DNA of 64,000 nucleotides from an uncultured Erythrobacter sp. (GTDB lineage: Bacteria; Pseudomonadota; Alphaproteobacteria; Sphingomonadales; Sphingomonadaceae). The stretch is taken from NCBI GenBank assembly GCA_947488755.1, contig CANLAD010000001.1, positions 2,613,501-2,677,500 of the forward strand, written 5' to 3'. The position numbers and the translations under genes are program-made. Under the pieces are notes generated by a model. It had not been told where the DNA came from and did no database searches. It saw only the letters and a list, made by a program, of their open reading frames with translations. Below are positions 25,569-35,170 of the stretch, piece after piece; positions within the stretch are counted from its first letter, which is position 1; each line of letters starts with the position of its first letter.

Positions 25569-26477
25569 ATGGCAGCGAACGGCGAGCATACTCTCCACGA
25601 CAGGATTGCGCAGCGGCTCGATACAGCTGTCGATCCGGCGGTTTCGGATTTCGCCGCCGCGCTCGCGCATGAGAGCGATGCGCGCGCCATGCTGTTTTAC
25701 GGATCAAACCTGCGCACCGGATCGCGTGAGGGCGTGCTCGATTTCTATCGCTTGCTGCCCGGCGATCAGGAGGCGCGCATCTGGCCGCGCGTGAGCTATC
25801 ACGAACGGGGATCCGGTGGCGAGGTGCTGCGCGCCAAGCTCGCGACGATGACCCTGCAAGCCTTCGACGAGGCGGCGTGCGGACGACTGCTCGATACGAC
25901 GATCTGGGCACGTTTCGTTCAGCCCTCGGCGCTGGTCTGGTGCGCCGATGACGCGGCGCGCGAGGCGGTAATCGAAGCGGTAAGCCATGCCGCGATCACA
26001 GCGGCGCGGCTGGCCGTCGCGCTCGGCCCGCGCTCAGGGACTGCGCAGGATTACTGGCGCGCGCTGTTTCGTGCGACCTACGAAGCGGAGTTCCGAGTCG
26101 AGAAGCCGGGCCGCGAGAACGATATCCTCGCCGTCAATGCCGAGCATTTCGAAGGGCTATTGCCCCTTGCGCTCGATGCTGCAGGAGTTCGCTACGAACG
26201 GCACGGCGATCGCATTACACCCGCGATGCCGCCGCGCGAACAGGCCCAAATCCTAAGCTGGTGGCGGCGGCGCAGGCGGCTGGGCAAGGCGCTTAACCTT
26301 GCGCGCCTGGCGAAAGCGAGCACGACGTTCGAAGGGGCGGCGCGCTACGGCGCATGGAAAATCGAGCGGCACACTGGAATGCCGGTGGAGGTGACGCCAT
26401 TTCGCGAGCGCTACCCGCTGCTTGCCGCGCCCGGCATATTCTGGGCGCTGCGCCGCTATCGCAAGCGGCAGGACTAG
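25569..26477 (+). CDS. Possible Tam41/Mmp37-like nucleotidyltransferase
   Basis: 302-residue cytosolic protein of no obvious bacterial family. Its order of motifs resembles mitochondrial CDP-diacylglycerol synthase Tam41: a nucleotidyltransferase-like FYGSNL at 43-48 followed by LDFY (Asp58), then EVLRAKLATMTLQAF, then LDTTIWARFVQPSALVW, then a RATYEAEFRVEKPGREN segment preceding an NAEHFEGLLPLAL helix. The C-terminal half is basic (WWRRRRRLGKALNLARLAK) and could bind membrane. It starts 18 bases after a lipid-kinase gene, in keeping with phospholipid synthesis. The assignment rests on pattern memory and needs a profile comparison; otherwise hypothetical. Confidence 0.5.
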   Translation: MAANGEHTLHDRIAQRLDTAVDPAVSDFAAALAHESDARAMLFYGSNLRTGSREGVLDFYRLLPGDQEARIWPRVSYHERGSGGEVLRAKLATMTLQAFDEAACGRLLDTTIWARFVQPSALVWCADDAAREAVIEAVSHAAITAARLAVALGPRSGTAQDYWRALFRATYEAEFRVEKPGRENDILAVNAEHFEGLLPLALDAAGVRYERHGDRITPAMPPREQAQILSWWRRRRRLGKALNLARLAKASTTFEGAARYGAWKIERHTGMPVEVTPFRERYPLLAAPGIFWALRRYRKRQD

Positions 26478-26479
26478 GC

Positions 26480-27004
26480 TTACAGGTACTTCATCGTGAC
26501 TGAAATCGAGTGCACACCTTCGCTCACCCGAAACCGCGTCTTGTCTACCGCCGGCTTGCCGAGATTGAAGACGTTGATCGAGGGATTGTTCGACATCGCA
26601 CCGCCATCCTGCGTCAGATCGGTCTTGCCATTGCCGTTAACATCGTGGCGTACCGCGATGGCGTAATCGCCGCTCGTCGGCACGGGCATGCACACCGTCA
26701 TGCGACCGGCCCGTGCAGGCAGTTCCATACGGTTGAGCCAGCGCCCTTTTTCCAGCCAGTCGGCGCGGGTGCCGTTGTAAACCTGGACGCGGATCGTGCC
26801 CTTGGTGCTTGCGACGCCGCCAATCGCAACGCGCACGGCCGGGCCTGCTCCGGGCGCGCAGGAGCGCATCGAGTTTGAAATGACATTGCGATAATCGCTC
26901 GTACTGGAGGCCTGAGCCTGCGCGGAGGCTGATGGCATGGCGGTGCCGAGCGATACGGTCGCAAGGGTCAGCGCGGCTAAGGTGATCCTCGAAGTCGAAG
27001 TCAT
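26480..27004 (-). CDS. DUF2141 secreted protein (copy 2)
   Basis: 174-residue exported protein with a signal peptide ending ASAQAQA. The DUF2141 core is recognisable: GTIRVQVYNGTRADWLEKG, GDYAIAVRHDVNGNGKTDL and a C-terminal VHSISVTMKYL. It carries the same DxNxNGKxD loop as the copy at 20653, suggesting calcium binding. It converges with the Tam41-like gene with two bases between stops. Start ATG 27004 gives a normal signal peptide. A 253-base region upstream separates it from divergent rpe. Function unknown. Confidence 0.82.
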   Translation of the reverse strand: MTSTSRITLAALTLATVSLGTAMPSASAQAQASSTSDYRNVISNSMRSCAPGAGPAVRVAIGGVASTKGTIRVQVYNGTRADWLEKGRWLNRMELPARAGRMTVCMPVPTSGDYAIAVRHDVNGNGKTDLTQDGGAMSNNPSINVFNLGKPAVDKTRFRVSEGVHSISVTMKYL

Positions 27005-27257
27005 GCTAAAGTCTGCCTGTTTTCGTGAACGATGGCGGGCGAGTGCAAAGTCGGCGTTCGCGCCGCTTTCCCGCAAGAATATGACGCTTTCTTGAGCTTT
27101 GCGTGCTGAATTGCGGCTGAATTGATCGTGCAGATGCATCCGGAAGTGGCGTTGTGCGCACAAGAGCGGGGAAAACCGCTCAAAACCGCCTTGCTGGGCG
27201 ATTCGCGCATGCCGTAAGGCGGAGTGCATCGAAGAACAGGCGCATTTTCCTCGACGC

Positions 27258-27920
27258 ATGGCCGCTCCGCTGATCTCTCCTTCCATCTTGTCAGCCGATT
27301 TCGCGCGGCTGGGCGAAGAAGTGCGCGCCGTCGACGAGGCGGGGGCCGACTGGATCCACATCGACGTGATGGACGGCCATTTCGTGCCCAACATCACGAT
27401 CGGCCCCTCCGTCATCAAGGCGTTGCGACCGCATACGCAAAAGCCATTCGACGTTCACCTGATGATCGCGCCGGTCGACCAGTATCTCGAGGATTTCGCA
27501 AGCGCCGGGGCGGACATCATCACCGTTCATCCGGAGGCTGGGCCGCATGTCCATCGCACCTTGCAGGCGATTCACGCGCTCGACAAGAAAGCGGGCGTGG
27601 TGCTCAACCCCGGCACCCCGGTCGAAGTACTCGATAACCTCATGGACCTCGCCGACCTGATCCTGGTGATGAGCGTCAATCCCGGCTTTGGCGGGCAGAG
27701 CTTCATTGCCTCGCAGCTCGACAAGATCGCGCGAATTCGTTCGATGATCGACCAGACCGGGCGCGATATCCGGCTGGAGGTCGATGGCGGGGTCAATCCG
27801 GACACCGCGCGGCAATGCGTGGCCGCCGGGGCCGATGTGCTGGTTGCCGGGTCCGCCACGTTCAAAGGCGGGCCGACGCGCTATGCCGAGAACATTGCAG
27901 CGCTGCGAGGCGAGAGCTGA
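27258..27920 (+). CDS. rpe: Ribulose-phosphate 3-epimerase
   Basis: Rpe interconverts ribulose 5-phosphate and xylulose 5-phosphate in the pentose phosphate pathway. The 220-residue TIM-barrel protein carries the signatures [53 protein letters not shown] and [12 protein letters not shown] with metal ligands in HIDVMD, HLM and the final Asp. Its TGA overlaps the ATG of the heparinase-like gene by one base (TGATG), so translation is likely coupled. Confidence 0.97.
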   Translation: MAAPLISPSILSADFARLGEEVRAVDEAGADWIHIDVMDGHFVPNITIGPSVIKALRPHTQKPFDVHLMIAPVDQYLEDFASAGADIITVHPEAGPHVHRTLQAIHALDKKAGVVLNPGTPVEVLDNLMDLADLILVMSVNPGFGGQSFIASQLDKIARIRSMIDQTGRDIRLEVDGGVNPDTARQCVAAGADVLVAGSATFKGGPTRYAENIAALRGES

Positions 27921-29806
27921 TGGAATCGCTGTTCGACGATCCCGAAGCGCGCGCTCGAGAAGCGACTGACGGGGGCACAGAGGGTACAGACAGGCACCCG
28001 GCGCTGACCCTGGAGCAGCGCGACGAACCGCTGGTGGAGCGCGAGGGCGACGCTCCGCCCGCCGAGCCGGTTGAGCCCTCTCGTGCCCTTGCATTGACCG
28101 ATGTGATCGCGCCGCGTGCGCGCCCGGGCGAAGCGCTGATCCGGCTCGCCTATCGCATGGGGGTGCCGGGGCATGCGCTTACGACGCCATTTCGCCGACC
28201 CGCTCCGACGCGGGTGTTGGTCACGGTCGAAACGCCGAATGTGGGCGACCGCGCGGCGGGTGTCGCTTTGCGTGCCGGGCATTTCCTGGTTCACGGGGTC
28301 AAGCAGCCGATCGCGCAGCTGGATTTCGACAGCAGCGCGCGGCTTGGGTCGGGGCTGGAGCGAGCGGTACACAGCTTCTCATGGCTCGCCGACCTTGCCG
28401 CCAGCGCGCCGCGCGAGGAGTGTATTCCGGTGGCCGAGCGGATCACGCGCGGCTGGCTCGATGTGAACCCCGTCCCGGCAAAGGGTCCGGCCTGGGATAT
28501 CGAGCATGCAAGCCTCAGGCTGATGGCCTGGCTGATCCATGCGCCGCTGGTGCTGGCCGGGCGTGACAAGACTCTGAAATCACGGCTGCTCGAAGCGATC
28601 GAAGATACCGCCGAGTGGATCGAAGCGCGCGCGGCACGCAGCGGCGCGGGGTTGGCGCAGGTCGCGGGTTGGGCGGCGGTGACGGCGGCTGGCCTGCTTC
28701 TTCCCCACGGTCGCCCGCGCCTTTTATGTGCAGAGGCTGCGCTTATCCGCTCGCTCGGCGATCTGGTGGCCGAGGATGGCGGCGTTCTCGCGCGCTGCCC
28801 CGCTGCGCAGATGGAGTCGATCCGCCTGCTGACCGATCTTATCGCGTGCTACGAAGCGGCGGGGCGCGAGGCACCGGATGCGATCATGATCATGCGCGAG
28901 CTGCTGGTGCCGCCGCTGCTCGCGCTGCATCATGGCGACGGCGCGCTGGGCAACTGGCAGGGACAGGGCGCGGTGAGTGCGGACCGAGTGGCCGCGGTGA
29001 TCGAGGCGACGGGCATTCGCACCCGTCCGCTCAACGAACCCCAGCATTGGGGCTTTCAGCGAATGCGCAGCGGCGAAACCATCGTGCAATTCGACGCCGG
29101 GCCCCCGCCGCTCGCGCGCCACACACGCTGCGGTGCCGCCTCGACCCTCGCGTTCGAGATGTCCGACGGCCCGGCCCGGATCATCGTCAATTGCGGCGGC
29201 GCGGCGATGGCGGGCGGACAGGTGCCAGCACGCATCGGACAGGGCCTGCGTGCCAGCGCCGCACATTCGACGCTCGTGCTCGACAATGCCAATTCCACCG
29301 CCGTCCTGCTGCACGGGAAACTGGGGCGCGGTGTCGAGACGGTGGAGGTGGAGCGCCGCACGATTGGCGAGGGCGCACGTGCGGGTACGCGGATCGAAGC
29401 GAGCCACGATGGCTACGCCGCGCGCTTTGGCCTGATCCACCGGCGCGTCCTGTCGCTGGGCGGCGATGGCACCGATCTTGTCGGCGAAGACATTCTCCTG
29501 CCTGCCTCGCGCCGGGGACGGCAGGGCAAGATCGGCTTCGCGATCCGCTTTCATCTCGGGCGCGGGGTCGAGGCGCATCTGAGCGGTGACAGGCGCGGCG
29601 CGAGCCTGCTGGCACCCGATGGCAGGCTGTGGCAGTTCCGGCTTGGCGGCGGTGACGATGACGCTGATGAAACGCAGCTTTCGAGCGAGGACAGCCTGTG
29701 GGTCGATGGCGAGGGCCGTCCGCACATGACCGAGCAATTGGTGATCGAGGGGTTGACCTCGCGCGGCGGAGGACGTTTCTCCTGGCTGCTCAAGAAAATG
29801 GGGTAG
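27920..29806 (+). CDS. Heparinase II/III family protein
   Basis: 628-residue protein with the heparinase II/III architecture: an N-terminal alpha/alpha toroid-like region (about 60-350: [34 protein letters not shown] and [14 protein letters not shown]) and a C-terminal beta-sandwich domain starting near 390 ([53 protein letters not shown]). Family members cleave uronic-acid-containing polysaccharides, but this alphaproteobacterial subgroup is found next to purH and its substrate is unknown. There is no signal peptide; the first 60 residues are acidic and disordered. It overlaps rpe by one base and precedes purH by seven bases. Confidence 0.85.
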   Translation: MESLFDDPEARAREATDGGTEGTDRHPALTLEQRDEPLVEREGDAPPAEPVEPSRALALTDVIAPRARPGEALIRLAYRMGVPGHALTTPFRRPAPTRVLVTVETPNVGDRAAGVALRAGHFLVHGVKQPIAQLDFDSSARLGSGLERAVHSFSWLADLAASAPREECIPVAERITRGWLDVNPVPAKGPAWDIEHASLRLMAWLIHAPLVLAGRDKTLKSRLLEAIEDTAEWIEARAARSGAGLAQVAGWAAVTAAGLLLPHGRPRLLCAEAALIRSLGDLVAEDGGVLARCPAAQMESIRLLTDLIACYEAAGREAPDAIMIMRELLVPPLLALHHGDGALGNWQGQGAVSADRVAAVIEATGIRTRPLNEPQHWGFQRMRSGETIVQFDAGPPPLARHTRCGAASTLAFEMSDGPARIIVNCGGAAMAGGQVPARIGQGLRASAAHSTLVLDNANSTAVLLHGKLGRGVETVEVERRTIGEGARAGTRIEASHDGYAARFGLIHRRVLSLGGDGTDLVGEDILLPASRRGRQGKIGFAIRFHLGRGVEAHLSGDRRGASLLAPDGRLWQFRLGGGDDDADETQLSSEDSLWVDGEGRPHMTEQLVIEGLTSRGGGRFSWLLKKMG

Positions 29807-29813
29807 GATCGTC

Positions 29814-31436
29814 ATGACCTCGATGAAAATCGCACGGGCATTGCTTTCAGTGTCCGACAAGACCGGCCTGCCTGATCTTGGCAGGGCGCTGGCGGCGCGG
29901 GGCGTCGAACTGGTCAGCACCGGCGGCACGGCGCGCGCGCTGCGTGAGGCGGGGCTGGATGTGCGCGACGTATCCGACCTGACCGGCTTTCCCGAAATGA
30001 TGGATGGTCGCGTCAAGACGCTTCACCCCAAAGTGCATGGCGGATTGCTGGCGCTGCGCGACAACGACGAGCATGTCGCGGCTATGGAGGCGCATGGTAT
30101 CGGTGCGATCGACCTGGTTGTGGTCAATCTCTATCCGTTCGAACAGACCGTGGCGAAAGGTGCCGAACGCGCCGAGATCATCGAGAACATCGATATCGGC
30201 GGGCCGAGTATGGTCCGCTCTGCGGCGAAGAATCACGGTTTCGTGACCATTCTGACCGACCCGCAGGATTACGATGGGTTTATCGAGGAGCTGGACGCGC
30301 ATGACGGCGCCACGTCGGAGGCGTTCCGCATCCGCATGGCGGGCAAGGCCTATGCCCGCACCGCCGCCTACGACGCCGCGATCGCCAACTGGTTCGCCTA
30401 TGGCGATGCGTTCACCCATCCGCTCGGCATGGAAGCGCTGCACGCGACGCCGTTCACCCCGACCATGCCGCTCGCATTCTCGCTGTCGGACGAACTGCGC
30501 TATGGCGAGAACCCCCACCAGTCGGCAGCGGTGTATATCCCGCAAGCGACCAACGCCCCCGGTATCCCGCAGGCCGAGCAATTGCAGGGCAAAGCGCTAA
30601 GCTACAACAATCTGAACGATGCCGATGCCGCGCTCGAACTGGCCGCGGAGTTCGCCGATGCCGATCCAGCCGTGGTGATCGTCAAGCACGCCAATCCGTG
30701 CGGGGTCGCGCAAGCGCCGTCTCTTGCGGAGGCGTGGGAGGCCGCGCTCGCCTGTGACAGCATCTCGGCGTTTGGCGGGATCGTGGCGGTCAACGCCGAG
30801 CTCGACGGCGCAACGGCTGAGCGGATCGCGGCGATCTTCACCGAGGTCGTCATTGCGCCCACTGTCAGCGAGGAAGCACGCAGCGTCTTCGCGAACAAGA
30901 AGAACCTGCGCCTGCTCGAATGCGGCAGCCTGCCCGATCCGCGTCGCGGCGGCTTTGCGATGAAGAGCATTGCCGGTGGCCTGCTGATCCAGAGCCGCGA
31001 CGATGGTGCGGTGTCGCGCGATCATCTCAAGGTGGTCACGAAACGCGAGCCGACCGAGCAGGAACTGGCGGATTGCCTGTTCGCATGGACAGTCGCGCGG
31101 CACGTCAAGTCGAATGCCATCGTCTATGCGAAGGACGGCGCGACCGCCGGTATCGGAGCGGGGCAGATGAACCGCCGCGATTCGGCCCGCATAGCCGCGA
31201 TCAAAGCGCGCGAGGCGGCGCAAACGCATGGCTGGGACGAGCCTCGCACGATCGGGAGTGCGGTCGCCTCGGACGCCTTCTTCCCTTTCGCCGACGGTTT
31301 GATCTCGGCGGCAGAAGCGGGCGCGACTGCGGTGATCCAGCCCGGCGGCTCGATCCGCGACGAAGAGGTCATTGCCGCTGCCGATGATGCAGGGCTCGCG
31401 ATGGTTTTTACCGGAATGCGCCACTTCCGGCATTGA
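29814..31436 (+). CDS. purH: Bifunctional AICAR formyltransferase / IMP cyclohydrolase
   Basis: PurH carries out the last two steps of de novo purine synthesis, AICAR to FAICAR to IMP. The 540-residue protein has the MGS-like cyclohydrolase domain (residues 1-200: [46 protein letters not shown]) and the transformylase domain ([67 protein letters not shown]). ATG 29814 has AGGA five bases upstream. It ends the rpe-heparinase-purH unit; purD is elsewhere in the window. Confidence 0.97.
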   Translation: MTSMKIARALLSVSDKTGLPDLGRALAARGVELVSTGGTARALREAGLDVRDVSDLTGFPEMMDGRVKTLHPKVHGGLLALRDNDEHVAAMEAHGIGAIDLVVVNLYPFEQTVAKGAERAEIIENIDIGGPSMVRSAAKNHGFVTILTDPQDYDGFIEELDAHDGATSEAFRIRMAGKAYARTAAYDAAIANWFAYGDAFTHPLGMEALHATPFTPTMPLAFSLSDELRYGENPHQSAAVYIPQATNAPGIPQAEQLQGKALSYNNLNDADAALELAAEFADADPAVVIVKHANPCGVAQAPSLAEAWEAALACDSISAFGGIVAVNAELDGATAERIAAIFTEVVIAPTVSEEARSVFANKKNLRLLECGSLPDPRRGGFAMKSIAGGLLIQSRDDGAVSRDHLKVVTKREPTEQELADCLFAWTVARHVKSNAIVYAKDGATAGIGAGQMNRRDSARIAAIKAREAAQTHGWDEPRTIGSAVASDAFFPFADGLISAAEAGATAVIQPGGSIRDEEVIAAADDAGLAMVFTGMRHFRH

Positions 31437-31733
31437 TATGTTTCCGCACGCAGCCGGCGTGCGATGTCCTCGCTCATGCGACGTCACGGTCATGTCGCTG
31501 CGGGCGCGCGGTCGCGTTTGCGACCTTCTCCACGTGTCATTTGGCCCCCCGGAAGCAGCCCAACGCTCCTGACGCACGCTCTGTCTAGCGCTTCAGCGTC
31601 TCGCAAGTTTCGATCGCGTAACTTGTAACCAATCGAGCAATCGTAACGAATTGTCTCACGAGCATTCTGTTCACATTCGCGAAACTTCGCGCGGTGCAAC
31701 TGGAACCGTGACCCGACCGAACAGAGAAATCAT
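31437..31733 (+). other. Intergenic region before the msrA unit
   Basis: This 297-base stretch holds no convincing gene. The first half is GC-rich with partial palindromes around CATGCGACGTCACGGTCATGTCG. The second half (31600-31720) is markedly more AT-rich, with repeated GTAAC words (CGCGTAACTTGTAACC, ATCGTAACGAATTG), and probably contains the promoter of the small membrane protein/msrA pair. I could not define clear -35 and -10 boxes or an EcfG-type element. Confidence 0.4.
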
Positions 31734-31925
31734 ATGAGCCTTTTCACCCCGGACCTCTATCGCAACTTCGCCATCGGATTTGTCGTCGGCGCGCTGGGCC
31801 TTGCTGCCGCCAATGCGGAAAATCTGCGCGACACCATCGAAAGTCCCGCGCACGCAGCCGCGCCGATGGCGGCACCGCAGATCGAAGCCGAATTCGTTAT
31901 CCGGCCGCTGGACGAAACGCGATGA
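31734..31925 (+). CDS. Small single-pass membrane protein (63 aa)
   Basis: 63-residue protein with one N-terminal hydrophobic helix (FAIGFVVGALGLAAANA) and an alanine/proline-rich tail ending in IEAEFVIRPLDETR. The stop TGA overlaps the msrA ATG as ATGA, which indicates translational coupling. I recognise no family. Because it is coupled to an exported methionine sulfoxide reductase, it may help that enzyme at the membrane, but this is only inference from position. Confidence 0.6.
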   Translation: MSLFTPDLYRNFAIGFVVGALGLAAANAENLRDTIESPAHAAAPMAAPQIEAEFVIRPLDETR

Positions 31926-32608
31926 AGCGCCTGCTCGGGATCACTGCCGCAGCTGCGGCGGGCCTTGCGCTCGCCACCCAGTCCGTCCCCGCGCTCGCGC
32001 TTGAGGAGCCGGTCAACGCGCCGATCGCAGAGCGCATCGCCAAGGAAGGCGGCGGGCTCAAGACCGCGATCTTTGCGGGCGGCTGTTTCTGGGGTGTCGA
32101 AGGCGTGTTCAGCCACGTCGAGGGCGTGAAATCAGCGCAAAGCGGCTATCACGGCGGTTCGGCAGGGACGGCGACCTATTCGCAGATTACGTCGGGCGGA
32201 ACCAACCACGCGGAGTCGGTGCGTATCACGTACGACCCGAATATCGTTCGCTATGACGAGCTCTTGCGCATTTTCTTCTCGGTCGTCGCTGATCCCACGC
32301 TGAAAAACCGACAGGGCCCGGATGTCGGCTCACATTATCGCAGCGCGCTGGTTCCGACCAGCGACGAACAGCGCGCGGTTGCCGAGGCATATCTGAAGCA
32401 GATGGAGCGCTCGGGCGTGTGGGATGCGAACATCGTCACCCGGATCGAGACAAAGCGAACTTTCTATCCGGCTGAAACCTACCATCAGGACTTCATGGCG
32501 AAGAACCCGCGGCATGGATATATCCGCCGCTGGGACGCGCCCAAGGTCGAGGCGCTGCGCACCATGTTCCCGGGCGATTATCGCAAGAGCTTCCTGCGCG
32601 ACGGGTAA
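31922..32608 (+). CDS. msrA: Peptide methionine sulfoxide reductase MsrA, exported form
   Basis: MsrA reduces methionine-S-sulfoxide in proteins. The 228-residue protein has an N-terminal signal peptide (MKRLLGITAAAAAGLALATQSVPALA), so it acts in the periplasm rather than the cytosol. Catalytic Cys55 lies in IFAGGCFWGVEGVF; other family motifs are GYHGGSAGTATYSQITSGGTNHAE, RSALVP and KRTFYPAETYHQDF. No resolving-cysteine tail typical of E. coli MsrA is seen. A Tat-type lipoprotein MsrB is encoded at 52501, so both stereoisomers could be repaired in the envelope. Confidence 0.95.
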   Translation: MKRLLGITAAAAAGLALATQSVPALALEEPVNAPIAERIAKEGGGLKTAIFAGGCFWGVEGVFSHVEGVKSAQSGYHGGSAGTATYSQITSGGTNHAESVRITYDPNIVRYDELLRIFFSVVADPTLKNRQGPDVGSHYRSALVPTSDEQRAVAEAYLKQMERSGVWDANIVTRIETKRTFYPAETYHQDFMAKNPRHGYIRRWDAPKVEALRTMFPGDYRKSFLRDG

Positions 32609-32636
32609 GCGCGCTGGCGCTGGGGCGCCGTGCACC

Positions 32637-32642
32637 TTATAT
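32637..32642 (+). promoter_or_regulatory. Candidate -10 box for a leaderless Fur-family mRNA
   Basis: TTATAT lies eight bases before ATG 32650, the preferred start of the Fur-family gene, and no Shine-Dalgarno precedes that ATG. This geometry puts the transcription start at or next to the ATG. No good -35 box is visible, so the call is weak. Confidence 0.3.
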
Positions 32643-32649
32643 GCGGTGC

Positions 32650-33111
32650 ATGGCCACCCAGCACTCCCACCATGAGCACACGGGCGAAAACCTGATCCAC
32701 GCCGCGCGCGACGCACTGACGGCGTCGGGAGAGCAGTGGACCAGCATGCGCGAATCGGTGTTCACCGAACTTGCGCGTCACGACCGACCCGTCTCCGCCT
32801 ACGATATCGCCGACAACCTTTCCGCCGCGCGCGGCAAAAGGGTCGCGCCCAATTCGATCTATCGCATCCTGGACCTGTTCGTGACCAACAACCTCGCCCT
32901 GAGGGTCGAAAGCGAGAACGCCTATCTCGCCAACAACCACCCTGGCTGCGAGCACGATTGCATCTTCCTCGTGTGCGACGAATGCGGCCAGACTGCGCAT
33001 GTCGATGACGAAGACGTCAGCCGCTCCGTTCGCGCGCTTGCGGCGACACGCCAGTTCAAGGCGGAGCGCCCGGTGCTTGAGATTCGCGGCCTGTGCCGCC
33101 TGTGCGCCTGA
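32650..33111 (+). CDS. Fur-family metalloregulator, Zur-like
   Basis: 153-residue winged-helix repressor. The DNA-binding part includes YDIADNLSAARGKRVAPNSIYRILDLF; the dimer and metal-binding part has CEHDCIFLVCDECGQTAHVDD and ends CRLC. The two CxxC pairs (CDEC and CRLC) form the structural zinc site, and an N-terminal His-rich stretch (HSHHEHTGE) is typical of zinc regulators. Together these favour Zur over Fur, but not decisively; no znuABC genes are near. ATG 32641 is an alternative start. It lies between msrA and dxs. Confidence 0.85.
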   Translation: MATQHSHHEHTGENLIHAARDALTASGEQWTSMRESVFTELARHDRPVSAYDIADNLSAARGKRVAPNSIYRILDLFVTNNLALRVESENAYLANNHPGCEHDCIFLVCDECGQTAHVDDEDVSRSVRALAATRQFKAERPVLEIRGLCRLCA

Positions 33112-33184
33112 CCGCGATCACATGCTCCCGCTGAGCGGCAAAGCGTTTATCGACAGCGCCGTGTCAAGTGTGTAGGACACCCCC

Positions 33185-35113
33185 ATGACAGGATCGCCTA
33201 AAACACCGCTTCTCGACACCGTTCCAACGCCCGACGAACTCCGCCAGCTCAAGCCTGAGCAGCTGCGCCAATTGTCCGACGAACTGCGCGCCGAAATGAT
33301 CGACGCGGTCAGCACGTCCGGCGGGCATCTGGGCTCCGGCCTGGGCGTCGTCGAGCTGACGGTGGCGCTGCATTACGTGTTCAACACGCCGGATGACAAG
33401 CTGGTCTGGGATGTCGGCCATCAGTGCTATCCGCACAAGATCATCACCGGGCGGCGCGACCGTATCCGTACCCTGCGTCAGGGCGGCGGGCTTTCGGGTT
33501 TCACCAAGCGGGCCGAGAGTGAATACGATCCCTTCGGCGCGGCGCACAGCTCGACCTCGATCAGTGCGGCGCTGGGCTTTGCAATGGCGAACAAGCTCAA
33601 TGACAAGCCGGGCCGCGGCATTGCCGTCATCGGCGACGGGGCGATGAGCGCCGGGATGGCCTATGAGGCGATGAACAACGCGGCGCAGGCGGGCAACCGG
33701 CTGGTCGTGATCCTCAACGATAACGACATGTCGATCGCGCCGCCGGTGGGTGGTCTTTCAGCCTATCTCGCGCGGATGGTGTCCTCCAGCGAATATCTGG
33801 GCCTGCGCTCACTGGCGAAGAAAGCGGTGAAGAAGATGAGCCGCCGGGTGCACGATGCCATCGGCAAGGCGGAGGAATATACGCGCGGAATGGTGACCGG
33901 CGGCACCCTGTTCGAGGAACTCGGCTTTTACTATGTCGGCCCGATCGACGGCCACAATCTCGATCATCTCGTGCCCGTGCTCGAAAACGTGCGCGACACA
34001 TCCGAAGGTCCGGTGCTGATCCACGTCGTCACGACCAAGGGCAAGGGTTACAAATACGCCGAGGAAAGCGCCGACAAATATCACGGCGTGCCCAAGTTCA
34101 ACGTCGTCACCGGCGAGAAGAAAAAGGGCGCGAGCGGTCCGCCTGCCTACCAGAACGTGTTCGGCGATACGCTGGCGAAGCTGGCCGAGACCGACAAGCG
34201 CATCTGCGCCATCACTGCGGCAATGCCGTCGGGAACGGGCGTCGACCGGTTCGCCAAGGCGCATCCTGAACGCAGCTTCGATGTGGGCATTGCCGAACAG
34301 CACGGCGTGACCTTCGCCGCCGGGCTTGCCGCTCAGGGAATGCGTCCGTTCGCGGCGATTTACTCGACCTTTCTCCAGCGCGCCTATGATCAGGTGGTGC
34401 ACGATGTCGCGATCCAGAACCTGCCCGTGCGCTTCGCGATCGACCGCGCCGGACTGGTCGGTGCGGATGGCTGCACCCATGCGGGCAGCTTCGATATCAC
34501 CTACCTTGCGACGCTGCCGAACATGGTCGTGATGGCCGCCGCCGATGAGGCGGAGCTGGCGCATATGACCTATACGGCGGTCGAATACGACGAAGGTCCG
34601 ATCGCCTTCCGCTATCCGCGCGGCAGTGGCACCGGCGTTCCGATCCCCGACCAGTTGGAGAAGCTCGAAATCGGCAAGGGCCGCATCGTGCGCGAAGGCT
34701 CCAAGGTCGCAATCCTCTCGCTCGGCGCGCGGCTCGAGGAAGCCAAGAAGGCCGCCGACACCCTCGAGGCCAAGGGGCTCTCCACCACCGTTGCCGACAT
34801 GCGCTTCGCCAAGCCGCTTGACGAAGACCTGATCGCCCGCCTGATGCGCACGCACGAAGTGGTCGTCACGGTCGAGGAAGGCGCGATCGGCGGGCTGGGC
34901 GCGCACGTGCTGACCTATGCCAGCGACGAAGGCCTGACCGATAACGGGCTGAAAGTGCGCACCATGCGCTTGCCCGACACCTTCATCGACCAGGACGCTC
35001 CCGACAAACAGTACGACGAAGCCGGCCTCAACGCCCCGCAGATCGTCGACACGGTGCTCAAGGCCTTGAAACATAATTCGGCAGGCGTGGCGGAGGAAGA
35101 GGCGCGGGCGTAG
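33185..35113 (+). CDS. dxs: 1-deoxy-D-xylulose-5-phosphate synthase
   Basis: Dxs condenses pyruvate and glyceraldehyde 3-phosphate, the first and controlling step of the MEP isoprenoid pathway, supplying carotenoids, quinones and hopanoids. The 642-residue protein has the thiamine diphosphate motif [49 protein letters not shown] pyrimidine domain segments and the transketolase C-terminal domain. ATG 33185 has AGGA seven bases upstream. A short inverted repeat GTGTC-N10-GACAC spans 33161-33180 just before the start; its role is unknown. It stands alone between the Fur-family gene and a serine hydrolase. Confidence 0.97.
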   Translation: MTGSPKTPLLDTVPTPDELRQLKPEQLRQLSDELRAEMIDAVSTSGGHLGSGLGVVELTVALHYVFNTPDDKLVWDVGHQCYPHKIITGRRDRIRTLRQGGGLSGFTKRAESEYDPFGAAHSSTSISAALGFAMANKLNDKPGRGIAVIGDGAMSAGMAYEAMNNAAQAGNRLVVILNDNDMSIAPPVGGLSAYLARMVSSSEYLGLRSLAKKAVKKMSRRVHDAIGKAEEYTRGMVTGGTLFEELGFYYVGPIDGHNLDHLVPVLENVRDTSEGPVLIHVVTTKGKGYKYAEESADKYHGVPKFNVVTGEKKKGASGPPAYQNVFGDTLAKLAETDKRICAITAAMPSGTGVDRFAKAHPERSFDVGIAEQHGVTFAAGLAAQGMRPFAAIYSTFLQRAYDQVVHDVAIQNLPVRFAIDRAGLVGADGCTHAGSFDITYLATLPNMVVMAAADEAELAHMTYTAVEYDEGPIAFRYPRGSGTGVPIPDQLEKLEIGKGRIVREGSKVAILSLGARLEEAKKAADTLEAKGLSTTVADMRFAKPLDEDLIARLMRTHEVVVTVEEGAIGGLGAHVLTYASDEGLTDNGLKVRTMRLPDTFIDQDAPDKQYDEAGLNAPQIVDTVLKALKHNSAGVAEEEARA

Positions 35114-35170
35114 GCGCACGATCTTGTCCAGTCATCGCCGCGCAATGATTGAGTTAATATCGCTGGCGTC

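Noticed and set aside
31437..31733. Possible small gene or EcfG promoter in the purH-msrA gap
   Set aside because: Open frames here are short and featureless. GGAAC occurs near 31703 but no properly spaced CGTT follows.
33161..33180. GTGTC-N10-GACAC inverted repeat before dxs as a regulator site
   Set aside because: Five-base arms with a ten-base gap are expected by chance, and no second copy was noticed nearby.
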